From JANSWP01 sp041941305 (GTDB lineage Bacteria; Bacteroidota; Bacteroidia; Chitinophagales; Saprospiraceae), in NCBI GenBank assembly GCA_041941305.1, contig JBGTQJ010000035.1, forward strand, positions 35,720 through 99,719: DNA of 64,000 bases, written 5' to 3'. Below the pieces are notes generated by a model, which did no database searches, was not told the origin of the DNA, and saw nothing but the letters and a program-made list of their open reading frames with translations. A program made the position numbers and the translations under genes. This document shows positions 42,102 through 51,721 of this stretch, one piece after another; the first letter of the stretch is position 1; each line of letters opens with the position of its first letter.

Positions 42102-44558
42102 ATGAAATTCCAACTTCAACTACTCTTGCTCTGTTTGACCCTGAATGTTTTAATTGCGCCTGAGATGCTTGCCCAGGAAAAGGAAGATGATAAAGTAGCA
42201 TCAGATTCCACTAAAACGGATAAGTCTAAAGACAAAAAATCCAAGATTAAAAAGTATGAAGATGTCATAACTGAAGAAGCTGTGACAGACTCAGGTTTAT
42301 TCATTGTCCATAAGGTGATCGATAAGTATTTCTTTGAATTGCCGGAGGCGATATTGAAACGCGAAATACTGGTAGTGAGTAGGATGTCTGGTTTTGTTAA
42401 AGGTTTGAGTTTTGGAGGAGCAGGAATGAAAACCAGACCACAGCAGGTCATTCGTTGGCAGAAGCACGATAATAAAATATTGCTGCGCTCAGTTTCCTAC
42501 AACAGTGTAGCAAGTGAAGAAGATCCAGTCTATCGATCTGTAGTAAACAACAATTTTGAGCCCATCGTAGCTGCTTTTGACATCAAAGCATTCAATGCCG
42601 ATTCAACTGCTTATGTGATTGATGTTCAGTCCTTTTTCACGACAGATGTACCCATGATCGGTGCCTTGAGCTCAAGTCAAAGAGAACGTTTCAAAATTGG
42701 TGGTTTGGATGGAAAACGCAGTCTGATTGAAAGCATGAAAGCATTTCCTCAAAATGTAGAAGTACGCCATGTCTTGACCTACAAAGGCAAAAGTTTACCA
42801 GACAATCGCCTGACGGGTACCCTTACTGTACAAATGAATCAATCTTTTATTGTACTTCCAGAAGAGCCCATGCAACCGCGATTATACGATTCCCGCCTTG
42901 GCTATTTTTCTATTTCAAGAACCAATTACAGCAGCGACGAACAAAGAGCCGCCTCTGAAAGATTTATTACACGGTGGAGACTGGAACCAAAAGATATGGA
43001 GGCATTCAAAAGAGGAGAATTGGTGGAACCAGTAAAACCCATCGTTTACTATGTCGATCCAGGAACGCCTGAAAAATGGATTCCTTATCTCAAACAAGGT
43101 GTTGAAGACTGGCAGCCAGCTTTCGAAAAAGCGGGCTTTAAAAATGCCATCATCGCCAAAGACCCCCCTACCAAGGAAGAAGATCCAGACTGGAGTCCCG
43201 AAGATGTACGCTATTCCGTCATTCGATACATCACGACGGATATTCAAAATGCCCAGGGGCCACATGTGCATGACCCACGCACAGGAGAAATTTTGGAAAG
43301 CGATATTTTGTGGTACCACAACATTATGCGCCTGCTTCGCAATTGGGCTCTGACACAAACGGCAGCCATTGACCCGGCAGTTCGTGGTGTGAAATTCTCA
43401 GATGAATTGATGGGGCAATTGATGCGATTTGTATCTGCTCATGAGGTAGGGCACACCCTTGGTTTGCCGCACAATATGGGTTCCAGTGTCGCTTATCCTG
43501 TAGATTCCCTGCGCTCCAAAACTTTTACAGATGCTCATGGAACGGCTCCTTCTATCATGGACTACGCCAGATTCAATTACATCGCACAGCCTGGAGATGG
43601 CGTCACCCAAACCCATCCAAAAGTTGGAGAATACGACGATTGGTCTATCATTTATGGCTATCGCCCCATTCCAGAAGCCAACTCTACAGAGGAAGAACGG
43701 CTCATTTTGAATCAATGGATAAAAGATCGCGCAGACAATCCCGCTTTGCGTTATGGTAGGCAACAAGGACGCGTGTTGGATCCTTCTTCCCAAACAGAAG
43801 ACTTGGGTGACGATGCCGTGAAAGCCAGTACCTACGGAATTGCCAATTTGAAAAGGATGATTCCCAATCTGGTCGAATGGTCCTCAGAAGAAGGCAAAGG
43901 CTACGCTCAATTGTCTGAAATGTACAATGCCACATTGGGGCAATATCGGCGATACATGGGGCATGTGGCAAATAATGTCGGCGGCGTTTATGACTACCAA
44001 AAAGCCAGTGAAGAAGAAGGGCTTATTTTTACGCCGGTTCCAAAAGTCCATCAATCTGCCTGCGTTGCATTTTTGCTTCAGGAATTGTTCCAAACCCCTA
44101 CCTGGATGATAGACAAAAACATCCTTCAAAGAATAGAAGGTTCCGGTATGGTGGAACGCATCCGGGGCTTACAAACCCGTACTTTGGCTAGTCTATTCCA
44201 GGAAGATCGACTCAATCGCCTACTTGAAGCCGAAACCCTCCACGGCAGCGAAGCTTTCTCTTGCCTGAACCTATTCACTCAAATACAAAACGGCATCTGG
44301 TCAGAATTGAGAACCAAAACTGCTCCAGACACTTACCGCCGCAATCTACAAAGAGCCTGGATAGCTGAAATGGAATCCATTTTGAAACTGGAAGCTTCAA
44401 AATATGACCAAACAGATATCAAAGCCCTGGCAAGAGGTAGTTTATCAGAAATTGAAGGGAAATTGAAAAAAGCATTGAAGAAGGAAACGAGGAAGATGGT
44501 GAAATTGCATTACAAGGATGCTTTGGAAAGAATAGATAATATTTTAGATCCAGAATGA
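42102..44558 (+). CDS. Zinc-dependent metalloprotease (DUF5117/DUF5118 type)
   Basis: 818 residues from ATG 42102, the Met opening a signal peptide (LLLLCLTLNVLIAPEMLAQ). A charged low-complexity linker follows (DSTKTDKSKDKKSKIKK), then the DUF5118/5117 regions (FELPEAILKREILVVSRMSG; VSYNSVASEEDPVYRSV) and the metzincin-like zinc motif HEVGHTLGLPH (about residue 446), with SIMDYARFNYIAQPGDG as the Met-turn region. It should be an exported zinc peptidase of the HExxHxxGxxH class; this family is widespread in Bacteroidota but largely uncharacterised. The long Lys/Asp linker is unusual. No operon partner. Confidence 0.9.
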   Translation: MKFQLQLLLLCLTLNVLIAPEMLAQEKEDDKVASDSTKTDKSKDKKSKIKKYEDVITEEAVTDSGLFIVHKVIDKYFFELPEAILKREILVVSRMSGFVKGLSFGGAGMKTRPQQVIRWQKHDNKILLRSVSYNSVASEEDPVYRSVVNNNFEPIVAAFDIKAFNADSTAYVIDVQSFFTTDVPMIGALSSSQRERFKIGGLDGKRSLIESMKAFPQNVEVRHVLTYKGKSLPDNRLTGTLTVQMNQSFIVLPEEPMQPRLYDSRLGYFSISRTNYSSDEQRAASERFITRWRLEPKDMEAFKRGELVEPVKPIVYYVDPGTPEKWIPYLKQGVEDWQPAFEKAGFKNAIIAKDPPTKEEDPDWSPEDVRYSVIRYITTDIQNAQGPHVHDPRTGEILESDILWYHNIMRLLRNWALTQTAAIDPAVRGVKFSDELMGQLMRFVSAHEVGHTLGLPHNMGSSVAYPVDSLRSKTFTDAHGTAPSIMDYARFNYIAQPGDGVTQTHPKVGEYDDWSIIYGYRPIPEANSTEEERLILNQWIKDRADNPALRYGRQQGRVLDPSSQTEDLGDDAVKASTYGIANLKRMIPNLVEWSSEEGKGYAQLSEMYNATLGQYRRYMGHVANNVGGVYDYQKASEEEGLIFTPVPKVHQSACVAFLLQELFQTPTWMIDKNILQRIEGSGMVERIRGLQTRTLASLFQEDRLNRLLEAETLHGSEAFSCLNLFTQIQNGIWSELRTKTAPDTYRRNLQRAWIAEMESILKLEASKYDQTDIKALARGSLSEIEGKLKKALKKETRKMVKLHYKDALERIDNILDPE

Positions 44559-44917
44559 TTTATAATGCTGTTATGCTACTATGCTGCAATAACACGCGTA
44601 TCGTAGTATCATAGCATTGTAGCATCAAAATATCGTAACTTAATATTCAGGGTTTTAGAAATTTGTGTTTGTTCTTTACAATTGAGTCTGTCACATTTAC
44701 TACCATATATAAATTCCTATTGGCAGGTTTTGAAATCTATTTAATAGAAAAAAGTTTTAAATCGGTAGTCCTGGTAGAACTGCAAAAAGTTCTGCTGGTG
44801 ACATCTGGCAAATTACTAATTTTTCACTTTGAATCCAACTTATCAAAGAACCCCTTAATTAACTTGTGGATTTATATTTTTACAACAAAAAGATAATGGC
44901 CCAAAAACAGTTTCCAA
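44559..44917. other. Intergenic region before the NACHT gene
   Basis: About 360 bp: an octamer mirror array at 44563-44634, then AT-rich sequence presumably containing the NACHT promoter. TATATTTT at 44873-44880 is a poor match to TAnnTTTG. No credible gene. Confidence 0.5.
44563..44634. repeat. Mirrored octamer array after the metalloprotease gene
   Basis: Left octamers taatgctg, ttatgcta, ctatgctg (44563-44586); right octamers gtagtatc, atagcatt, gtagcatc, aaaatatc (44603-44634). The arms are largely complementary. It starts 5 bp after the stop codon. Confidence 0.8.
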
Positions 44918-47900
44918 ATGACCTTACTAGAAATATTGATTAAAGGTGTTGGGAGTGGTGTTGCAAAAGGAATTTTGAATATATGGCTGGAGGAGTACCC
45001 TTTTGCTAAAGAAATTGGCAAAAATATTACCAGTATTCTAGCTTCAAAAACCAATCAGGTTTTAGCTCAGCGAAAGGGGCGCCGACAATTTGAAGAGATC
45101 AGTGAAAGAGTAGCAGAAAATCTGAAGCTTTTATTTGATGAAATTAATGATCCAATTTCTGTTACCCGTAAAAAGGAAGTTGCAGAATTAGCAGGACAAG
45201 CTATTCACAATCTTCAAATTGACGCAGATTTGTTATTGTCTTTTAAACTGGATCACCATTTAATTGAAGAAGCATTATTAAAAGAATCATACTATCCCAA
45301 CAACGAAAGTCCATTTATTAATTTCACAAGTGCACAGAAAAAATTATACCGTCTGGTCATTTCTGAGGCTGCTCAGTACATGGTCGATATTGCTGCTCAA
45401 TTGCCTTCCTTTACAGAGCGAACAATTCATAAAGTCTTAACAGATAATGCACAAATATTGGAGAGAGCAGACCAAATTCTTGCGGAATTCCTTCGAATGC
45501 GGGATGAGGAGCGAATAGGGGATTCTTTTTACAAAAAATTTGGCTCTGATTATCGTAAAGCCGTAGTTCGTGTGTTAGATGAATTACAATTATTTGGTGT
45601 TGATTTGGCTGCTTCCAGTAAACGATATCGCTTGACTGTAGCCTATGTTAGTTTATCAGTTAGTTATAGTCAAAATTATGATCCAGATTTCAGTAAACAA
45701 AAACTCATTTCCGTAGAAGAAGCTTTAGCTCAAAATGATAGAATATTAATTAGAGGACCAGCGGGGTCTGGTAAGACTACTTTGATGCACTGGATAGCTG
45801 TAATGGCTGCCAGTAGCACGATGAAAGGCAAGTTAGAACCTTGGAATAGAGCCTTTCCATTCTTTGTTAGATTAAGAGAATTTTCAGATAAAAAACTCCC
45901 AGAACCACAAGATTTCCTGTCTTTAATTTCACCTGCTCTTTCAGGAGCAATGCCTTCAACTACATGGGTTCATCAACAATTTGAAGCAGGTAAAGCAATA
46001 TTGTTAGTTGATGGTTTGGATGAATTAATAAAGAAAAAAAGAGAGGATGTTAGAAAATGGTTAGAAGATTTGGTTGGAGCCTATCCAAAAGCCAAATATG
46101 TCCTCACAACCAGACCTTATGCTGCCGAGGAAAATTGGCTTAGTAGATTCGTTTTTCAAGAGGCCTATTTGTACAATATGAATGTACAGGCAGTTTACGA
46201 GTTTATTGACCATTGGCATGAAGCAGTGAAAGAAAGTGTGGCAGAGCAAAGCGAAAAAGGGAAAATAGATTTATTGGGAAAAAAATTAAAGCTGGTCATT
46301 GATAAAAATCGAAGCATTCGAAAATTGGCAACCAATCCACTGCTCTGCGCTTTGATTTGTGCATTGCACAGAGATAGAGAATCTGAGATCCCAGGAGATA
46401 GATCGGAGCTATATAGAATCTGTATTGAAATGTTTTTTAGAAGAGATTTGGAAAGGAAGGTCGATTTAGAGGAACATGTTAAATTTGGTAACAAATCTAA
46501 AATAAGTTTGCTTTCAGATTTTGCCTATTGGATGATTAAAAATGGATTATCAGAAGTCTCAGTTAAAAAAACAGATGAAAAGTTTGATAAGATTAAATTG
46601 GGCTTGAGTGATATTCCTACTAAAACCAACGGTGAAGATTTACGAACTTATTTTGTAGAACGTAGTGGTATTTTAAGGCAACCCAACCGGTATAAAGTCG
46701 ATTTCCCTCACCGGACTTTTCAGGAATACCTTGCTGCCAAAGCTGCAGTCAATGATAACGAATTTGGTTTGCTATATCAGCATGCCAAAGATGTTCAATG
46801 GAGGGAGGTCATCATATTAGCTTGTTCCCAAGCCAGACCTGATGAAAGTGAAGAAATGATCTTAAATATTTTAGATCAATCCAATAAATCCAAAAAATTC
46901 CGGGCTTCTTTAAGACTCCTTGCAGCTGCTTGTGCCGATTTGACGAATAAATTACCTTCTGATGTAAAAGACAAAGTGCAAAAGAGCCTTGGGACATTGG
47001 TGCCTCCTAGAAATATGAAAGAGGCGACGGAATTGGCAACTGCAGAAGAATTAATCTTACCTTATCTGAAATACAACACAGACTATAGTGTAGATGAATT
47101 AGTCGCTAGTATTAAAACCATACTATTAGTTGGAGGTGAAAATGCCATCGGCTTATTAAATGCTTATAGCAAGGATGAACGAATAGAAGTGGTTAAAGCA
47201 ATAATTGATGGACGGAAGGATGTACCTACTCCTGATAAGTATTTGAAATCATTTGTTTTTAAAATCAAGCGTGTTTATAAATCGGATAATATTCCATTAG
47301 CCGCATTATATCAAATGCCAGCCTTGATTCATTTAATCCTTTCTAATACATCAGTTCCGAGGATAAATTTTTTAGCTCAGATGAAAAATCTTGCTAAATT
47401 GAGTTTGAAGCATAATAGTTACACTAAAAAAGATTTGTCTTCTATGAAGGATTTGAAAAGCTTAAAGGAGATCAATTTTTTCAGTACACATTTGGAAGGC
47501 ATTGAAGTTTTTAAACACTTGAAAAATTTAGAAACACTTAATTTAGCCTCCACAAATATCGTTGATATTAGTGCCCTTGAAAACTTAAAAAAATTAAAAC
47601 ATTTGGATTTAAGATATACCAAGGTTAAAAACATAAAACCATTGGAAAATCTAAAAAACTTATCCTATCTGGATTTAAGTCACACACCAATAAGCGATTT
47701 CAGCGCTTTAAAAAATTTGAGAAATCTTAAGGTGTTGAACTTGAGCAATGCCAGAATTTACAATGAAGATTTAGAAAATTTGCAAGATTTGACAAAGTTA
47801 GAACGCTTGAATTTATGGGGTACATCCGTAAGCAATTTAAGCCCACTTTCAAAAATAAAAAACCTGGATACCTTAATCATTAGTCATACAAATACTCGTA

Positions 47901-48052
47901 GTATTCGTTCACTTTTCAAATTGAAAAACTTAAAGCACTTACATCTTAGAAACACACAAATACCTACAAATCAATTGGATGAATTATGGCTGGAATATCC
48001 TTGGCTCAGCATTCATGACGGAGCAAATAAAAAATATTATAGGTTTTGGTGA
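44918..48052 (+). CDS. NACHT-domain NTPase with C-terminal leucine-rich repeats (NLR-like)
   Basis: 1,044 residues, no signal peptide. Residues 1-250 are an all-helical N-terminal domain (LLEILIKGVGSGVAKGILNI) of the kind found before bacterial NACHT modules. NACHT follows: Walker A GPAGSGKTTL (about 280), Walker B ILLVDGLDEL (about 362), sensor region VLTTRPYAAEEN and winged-helix part (VDFPHRTFQEYLAAKAAV). From about residue 795 run roughly ten LRRs of 22 residues (LKHLDLRYTKVKNIKPLENL type). Several bacterial NACHT proteins protect against phage, so a defence role is a reasonable inference; a signalling role is the alternative. It is more AT-rich than its neighbours and next to a broken gene, hinting at transfer. 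Confidence 0.9.
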   Translation: MTLLEILIKGVGSGVAKGILNIWLEEYPFAKEIGKNITSILASKTNQVLAQRKGRRQFEEISERVAENLKLLFDEINDPISVTRKKEVAELAGQAIHNLQIDADLLLSFKLDHHLIEEALLKESYYPNNESPFINFTSAQKKLYRLVISEAAQYMVDIAAQLPSFTERTIHKVLTDNAQILERADQILAEFLRMRDEERIGDSFYKKFGSDYRKAVVRVLDELQLFGVDLAASSKRYRLTVAYVSLSVSYSQNYDPDFSKQKLISVEEALAQNDRILIRGPAGSGKTTLMHWIAVMAASSTMKGKLEPWNRAFPFFVRLREFSDKKLPEPQDFLSLISPALSGAMPSTTWVHQQFEAGKAILLVDGLDELIKKKREDVRKWLEDLVGAYPKAKYVLTTRPYAAEENWLSRFVFQEAYLYNMNVQAVYEFIDHWHEAVKESVAEQSEKGKIDLLGKKLKLVIDKNRSIRKLATNPLLCALICALHRDRESEIPGDRSELYRICIEMFFRRDLERKVDLEEHVKFGNKSKISLLSDFAYWMIKNGLSEVSVKKTDEKFDKIKLGLSDIPTKTNGEDLRTYFVERSGILRQPNRYKVDFPHRTFQEYLAAKAAVNDNEFGLLYQHAKDVQWREVIILACSQARPDESEEMILNILDQSNKSKKFRASLRLLAAACADLTNKLPSDVKDKVQKSLGTLVPPRNMKEATELATAEELILPYLKYNTDYSVDELVASIKTILLVGGENAIGLLNAYSKDERIEVVKAIIDGRKDVPTPDKYLKSFVFKIKRVYKSDNIPLAALYQMPALIHLILSNTSVPRINFLAQMKNLAKLSLKHNSYTKKDLSSMKDLKSLKEINFFSTHLEGIEVFKHLKNLETLNLASTNIVDISALENLKKLKHLDLRYTKVKNIKPLENLKNLSYLDLSHTPISDFSALKNLRNLKVLNLSNARIYNEDLENLQDLTKLERLNLWGTSVSNLSPLSKIKNLDTLIISHTNTRSIRSLFKLKNLKHLHLRNTQIPTNQLDELWLEYPWLSIHDGANKKYYRFW

Positions 48053-48103
48053 TATGATCTGTGATCGAATCCTCCAAGCAAAAAATGATAAATATTAAAC
48101 TTC

Positions 48104-48592
48104 CTAAACCCCTTTCAACTCACTTTCCTGCGCCTCATATTCATCCACCCTCGCAAGTGAAGGTCCCTGGCGGCACCAGTCCAGAAAAGATTGGACTGCA
48201 CCTGACTTACCTTCCACTTCCACATACAGTTGGTTTTCACCTGTATACTTGATGTAGCCTTTCAAGCCTCTATCCTTTCCAAGGCAACTTCTATACAACC
48301 ACAGCCAACCTTCACCGTCTTCATAGATTTCCATCACTTGATTAAATGGCAAACCAGTTGTTTCCTCAAAGACCTTGAATATTCGCCCATCGAAGCGGTG
48401 CAATCCATGCTGCGTGCCTATCCAAATCAATCCTCTGTTATCCTTGTGTGTAAAATTCGCAAAGCGACCTGCCAGCCCATTTTCAGGAGTATAGTCTGTG
48501 ATGTGGTAGAGGTATTCTTCCTGAGATTGCAAGGAAAGAACGAAACAAAACAAAAAACACGAAACCCCTATTTTGCGTAACAGATAGTCCAT
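48104..48592 (-). pseudogene. Truncated two-component sensor propeller gene (N-terminal fragment)
   Basis: About 162 residues from the Met of a signal peptide (ISVSCFLFCFVLSLQS-like). ITDYTPENGLAGRFANFTHK and GLIWIGTQHGLHRFDGRIFK are the first blades of a two-component-regulator propeller (Reg_prop), as found at the N-terminus of hybrid sensor kinases and ligand-binding regulators of 700-1,400 residues. Here the frame loses similarity after about 110 residues and stops at 48104, only 51 bp from the NACHT gene end. Everything after the first blades is missing. It is most likely a remnant left by an insertion or deletion that brought in the NACHT gene; a small independent protein is less likely. 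Confidence 0.7.
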
Positions 48593-48686
48593 TCGTAGTA
48601 GATTGTCCTGAAACATGCTTTATCCCAAATTTTGACAATAAAATCACTATTGTTTATTTCATTTCATTTATTCATTGATATTCAAT

Positions 48687-48743
48687 TTGTTGCGGGGTTC
48701 GAGTTGCGAGTTGGTCAAACCCGCAACTCGAACCCCGCAACAA
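48687..48743. repeat. Perfect 22-bp heptamer stem (GTTGCGGGG family)
   Basis: ttgttgcggggttcgagttg (from 48687, running to 48708) is perfectly mirrored at 48722-48743. The arm reads ttgcggg, gttcgag, ttgcgag in 7-bp phase. Related to the terminator at 31292. It lacks a good T-run. Confidence 0.85.
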
Positions 48744-48872
48744 TAGCACATTACATAGTGATTTGAAAATCAATTATTTAAGATTCAATCAAAAATTTGG
48801 GATTACACATATTTTGACTTCAAAAACAAAAGTAAGCATTGGATTCAAAAATTGTACTGATGAACTTATTAA

Positions 48873-49010
48873 TTCTACAATACTGCAATGCTGTTATTCT
48901 ACAATGTATTATGTTGCAATATTCTAATGTTAAAATGCTATAATATTCCTTCCAGTCCATTATTGCAGCATCGTAGCATAGCAGCATCGTAGTATCATAA
49001 TGTAGTATCG
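48873..49010. repeat. Mirrored octamer array before the AAE transporter
   Basis: Left octamers ttctacaa, tactgcaa, tgctgtta, ttctacaa (48873-48904) and looser units; right octamers ttgcagca, tcgtagca, tagcagca, tcgtagta (48963-48994) and two more to 49010. It ends 20 bp before the transporter ATG. Confidence 0.8.
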
Positions 49011-49029
49011 AATTAACTACCTTTACCCC

Positions 49030-50658
49030 ATGATCGAATCCTTCAAAGAATCTCCATTACTGTTATTGTTCATCGTGTCAGCCATTGGCTATGGCTTGGG
49101 CAATATTTCTATTCGAGGTACCAAGTTGGGCGTGGCTGCTGTATTGTTCGTTGGATTGGGTTTTGGAGCATTGGATCCCGCACTGGATGTTCCGGAAATC
49201 ATCATTTTACTGGGCTTGTCCATTTTTGTTTACACCATTGGCTTGAGCAGTGCTCCGGGATTCTTTAGGACCTTCAAAAAAAGGGGAGCTGGAGACACCA
49301 CCTTTATCGTGATAATGATGGCTATTTATACCCTACTCACCGTAGCGATTTGCTTTTGGTTCAATTTGGACTCAGCGACTGCAGCGGGTTTATTATCGGG
49401 AAGTGTGACCAATACGCCTTCATTGGCAGGTTTGCTGGATTTGATCAATAATACAAGGACAGGAGTAGCCAAAGAAAGTGCGAGTTCTGCGGCTGTGGTA
49501 GGATATTCTTTGGCTTATCCAATGGGTGTTTTGGGGGTGATGTTGGCGATTAGTTTGATGAAACGCTGGCTAAAAGTGGATTATCGCAAAGAGGAGGAAA
49601 TATTGCAAAAAGATTACCCTATCAGCATGATCATCAAACGACAGACTATCAGAATCACTAATGCAGAAGTAGATGGAAAAGCACTAAGATTTATCTTCCA
49701 AAAATACCATCGGCGTCTGGCTTTCGGTCGTATGGAAAGCAATGGAGAACAGCGCTTACCCAATATGGATAGTACGATTCGTTTGGGGGACAAAGTGGTT
49801 TTGATTGGCAATGAAAAAATTGTTCAAAAAGCCACTGCCGAACTAGGAGAATCTATGGATATGGAGTTGACCCATGACCGAAGCGTTTATGACGTCCGTC
49901 GAATGTTCGTATCCAATCCAGAATTGGCAGGTGAGAAAATTGCATCTCTGAATTTGAGTGAACGCTATCCGGTCTTAATCACCAGGGTACAAAGAGGCGA
50001 TGTAGATTTGGTCGCAACAGGCGATACTGTTTTGGAATTAGGTGACAGGGTTTTGCTGGTCGCCCGGCGAGATGACCTGCCTGCAATTGCCAGGTTGTTT
50101 GGCAATTCCTACGAATCCCTGAGTCATATCAATTTATTTTCCTTTGGTTTGGGGATGGCTTTGGGCTTATTGCTTGGCATGATTTCATTTGAGTTTCCCG
50201 GAGGGTTTTCCTTTCAACTTGGTTTTGCTGGAGGTCCATTGGTCGTAGCCCTGATTTTGGGATCTTTGCGCAGAACTGGCCCAGTGGTTTGGACCTTACC
50301 CTTTAGTGCCAATTTGACTCTAAGGCAGGTCGGATTAATACTGTTATTAGCAGGCATAGGCATCCGATCCGGGCATACTTTTTTGGAGACCTTGATGGGA
50401 GGCAGCGGTGGAATGTTGTTTCTGGCTGGAGCCATTATTACCATTACGACCGCTATTTTGGCACTGTGGATTGGGTATAAATGGTTCAAAATACCATTCA
50501 GCCTGCTTTCGGGAATGATTGCCCATCAGCCAGCAGTTCTGGATTTTGCGCTGGACCGTTCTGGCAATAAATTGCCGACTATTGGTTTTACCCTGATGTT
50601 GCCCATTGGATTGATAATAAAAATTGTGCTGGTGCAGTTGGTGTTTGTGTTGCTTTGA
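49030..50658 (+). CDS. Aspartate:alanine exchanger (AAE) family transporter
   Basis: 542 residues. Two membrane halves, each with five to six hydrophobic segments (about 1-185 and 370-542), flank two TrkA-C/RCK_C regulatory domains (ITNAEVDGKALRFIFQKYHR; LVATGDTVLELGDRVLLVAR). The duplicated AspT-type motif is seen as SGSVTNTPSLAGLLDL and later in the second half SGMIAHQPAVLDFALD. Family members exchange amino acids or dicarboxylates; bacterial paralogues (YidE/YbjL type) are mostly uncharacterised, so the substrate is open. It lies 46 bp upstream of a gluconokinase gene on the same strand and may be co-transcribed with it, raising the possibility of a carboxylate substrate. Confidence 0.88.
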   Translation: MIESFKESPLLLLFIVSAIGYGLGNISIRGTKLGVAAVLFVGLGFGALDPALDVPEIIILLGLSIFVYTIGLSSAPGFFRTFKKRGAGDTTFIVIMMAIYTLLTVAICFWFNLDSATAAGLLSGSVTNTPSLAGLLDLINNTRTGVAKESASSAAVVGYSLAYPMGVLGVMLAISLMKRWLKVDYRKEEEILQKDYPISMIIKRQTIRITNAEVDGKALRFIFQKYHRRLAFGRMESNGEQRLPNMDSTIRLGDKVVLIGNEKIVQKATAELGESMDMELTHDRSVYDVRRMFVSNPELAGEKIASLNLSERYPVLITRVQRGDVDLVATGDTVLELGDRVLLVARRDDLPAIARLFGNSYESLSHINLFSFGLGMALGLLLGMISFEFPGGFSFQLGFAGGPLVVALILGSLRRTGPVVWTLPFSANLTLRQVGLILLLAGIGIRSGHTFLETLMGGSGGMLFLAGAIITITTAILALWIGYKWFKIPFSLLSGMIAHQPAVLDFALDRSGNKLPTIGFTLMLPIGLIIKIVLVQLVFVLL

Positions 50659-50704
50659 AGCAAAGCATTAAATTTTTATACTTTTTCCCATAACTTCTAT
50701 TTAA

Positions 50705-51196
50705 ATGTCTTCTCATCCAAATATCCTCATTATGGGCGTTTCTGCTTCCGGCAAAACGACTGTGGCTCGTCTGGTCGCTCAAAAACTCCAACTTCCTTTT
50801 CTGGAGGCTGACGAATTCCATCCCACCGAAAACATTCACAAAATGAGTCGTGGTGAGCCCTTGAATGATGAAGATAGAAAGCCCTGGCTGGAAGCAATTG
50901 CAAAAGCCACGAAGGCTCATGAAGCGACAGGTTTGGTCTTGGCCTGTTCAGCATTAAAGGAAAGTTACCGCCAACTATTGCAAAAAGGGCTTCAAGAACC
51001 ATTACAGGTTTTTTATCTAGATGGTTCCTTTGAACAAATCATGGAGAGAATATCAAAAAGAAAAAATCACTTCATGCCGGAGAGCCTGCTCCAAAGTCAA
51101 TTTGAGGCACTCGAAATACCACAAAATGCCATTCGGTTGGATATTGAACGGACTCCTGAGGAATTAGGGGAAATGGTATGTCGGGCTTTTCTTTAG
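50705..51196 (+). CDS. gntK: Gluconokinase
   Basis: 163 residues, the normal length for the thermoresistant gluconokinase family. P-loop MGVSASGKTTVARLVAQKL near residues 10-28, followed by the family hallmark FLEADEFHPTENIHKMSRGE, PLNDEDRKPWL and the CSALKESYRQLL segment. It phosphorylates D-gluconate to 6-phosphogluconate with ATP, feeding the pentose phosphate or Entner-Doudoroff pathway. It follows the AAE transporter closely. The stop is followed after 8 bp by a heptamer array. Confidence 0.92.
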   Translation: MSSHPNILIMGVSASGKTTVARLVAQKLQLPFLEADEFHPTENIHKMSRGEPLNDEDRKPWLEAIAKATKAHEATGLVLACSALKESYRQLLQKGLQEPLQVFYLDGSFEQIMERISKRKNHFMPESLLQSQFEALEIPQNAIRLDIERTPEELGEMVCRAFL

Positions 51197-51203
51197 GTTA
51201 TTT

Positions 51204-51252
51204 CTGGGTGCTGGGTACTGGGTGCTTGTTTCTGGGTACTGGGTGCTGGTTA
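51204..51252. repeat. Left heptamer array of the four-helix-bundle element
   Basis: Seven units in exact 7-bp phase: ctgggtg, ctgggta, ctgggtg, cttgttt, ctgggta, ctgggtg, ctggtta. The reverse complement matches the array at 51722-51893 on the far side of the 51330 gene (for example caagcacccag). Confidence 0.9.
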
Positions 51253-51329
51253 AATAGTCCTGGTTACTTATTTTGGGTTTTAGGTACTAATGACTTTAGG
51301 AATTGATTTAGGTTTTCAAAAAAGGACTA

Positions 51330-51695
51330 ATGAGCTATAAGAACTTACAAATATGGCAGGATGCAAAAAGCGTTGCTTTGGACATTCATAAAATGAGTCT
51401 AAAACTCCCAAAGTTTGAAATGTTTGAAGAAGGGCAACAAATTCGAAGTTCTTCAAAATCTGTGAAATCTAATATTGTTGAAGGATATCGCAGAAGGCGA
51501 TACAAAAAAGAATACATTAGATTCTTAATTTTTTCTCAAGCTTCTAATGATGAAACTATCGATCATCTAGAAACACTTTTTGAAACCCAATCATTAAACG
51601 ATTCTGAACTATATTACATTCTCCACAAAAGGCTTACAATCCTAGGTAAAAAGATTAATAAATATATTCAATCCGTGGAAAATAACTATAAATAA
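51330..51695 (+). CDS. Four-helix-bundle protein (S23/23S rRNA intervening-sequence protein, bAvd-like)
   Basis: 121 residues, a full-length member of the TIGR02436-type family: YKNLQIWQDAKSVALDIHKM, LPKFEMFEEGQQIRSSSKSV, KSNIVEGYRRRRYKKEYIRF and a final amphipathic helix (LTILGKKINKYIQSVENN). It carries many basic residues on one face (YRRRRYKK), as expected for nucleic-acid contact. Relatives are encoded inside 23S rRNA intervening sequences, and the fold is shared with the Avd protein of diversity-generating retroelements, but most stand-alone copies have no known function. Here the gene is enclosed by mirrored heptamer arrays, so the mRNA could form a long stem with the gene in its loop. 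Confidence 0.9.
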   Translation: MSYKNLQIWQDAKSVALDIHKMSLKLPKFEMFEEGQQIRSSSKSVKSNIVEGYRRRRYKKEYIRFLIFSQASNDETIDHLETLFETQSLNDSELYYILHKRLTILGKKINKYIQSVENNYK

Positions 51696-51721
51696 TGCGC
51701 CCCCTCCCCCAAATCCCGAGA

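Larger units (their letters stand above)
48617..49029. other. Intergenic region with two mirrored arrays
   Basis: About 410 bp between the truncated sensor gene and the AAE transporter. It contains a heptamer stem (48687-48743) and an octamer mirror array (48873-49010), and no credible gene. Confidence 0.7.

Noticed and set aside
42915..43358. 147-residue antisense frame in the metalloprotease gene
   Set aside because: Antisense shadow of a gene with an intact zinc motif; no start signals or family features.
44663..44896. 77-residue frame before the NACHT gene
   Set aside because: AT-rich, no recognised features, and located where the NACHT promoter should be.
48061..48252. 63-residue frame after the NACHT gene
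   Set aside because: Mostly antisense to the sensor-propeller fragment; no features of its own.
49030..51196. AAE transporter plus gluconokinase as a dedicated gluconate uptake operon
   Set aside because: Close spacing suggests co-transcription, but AAE proteins are not known gluconate carriers, so the substrate claim is not supported.
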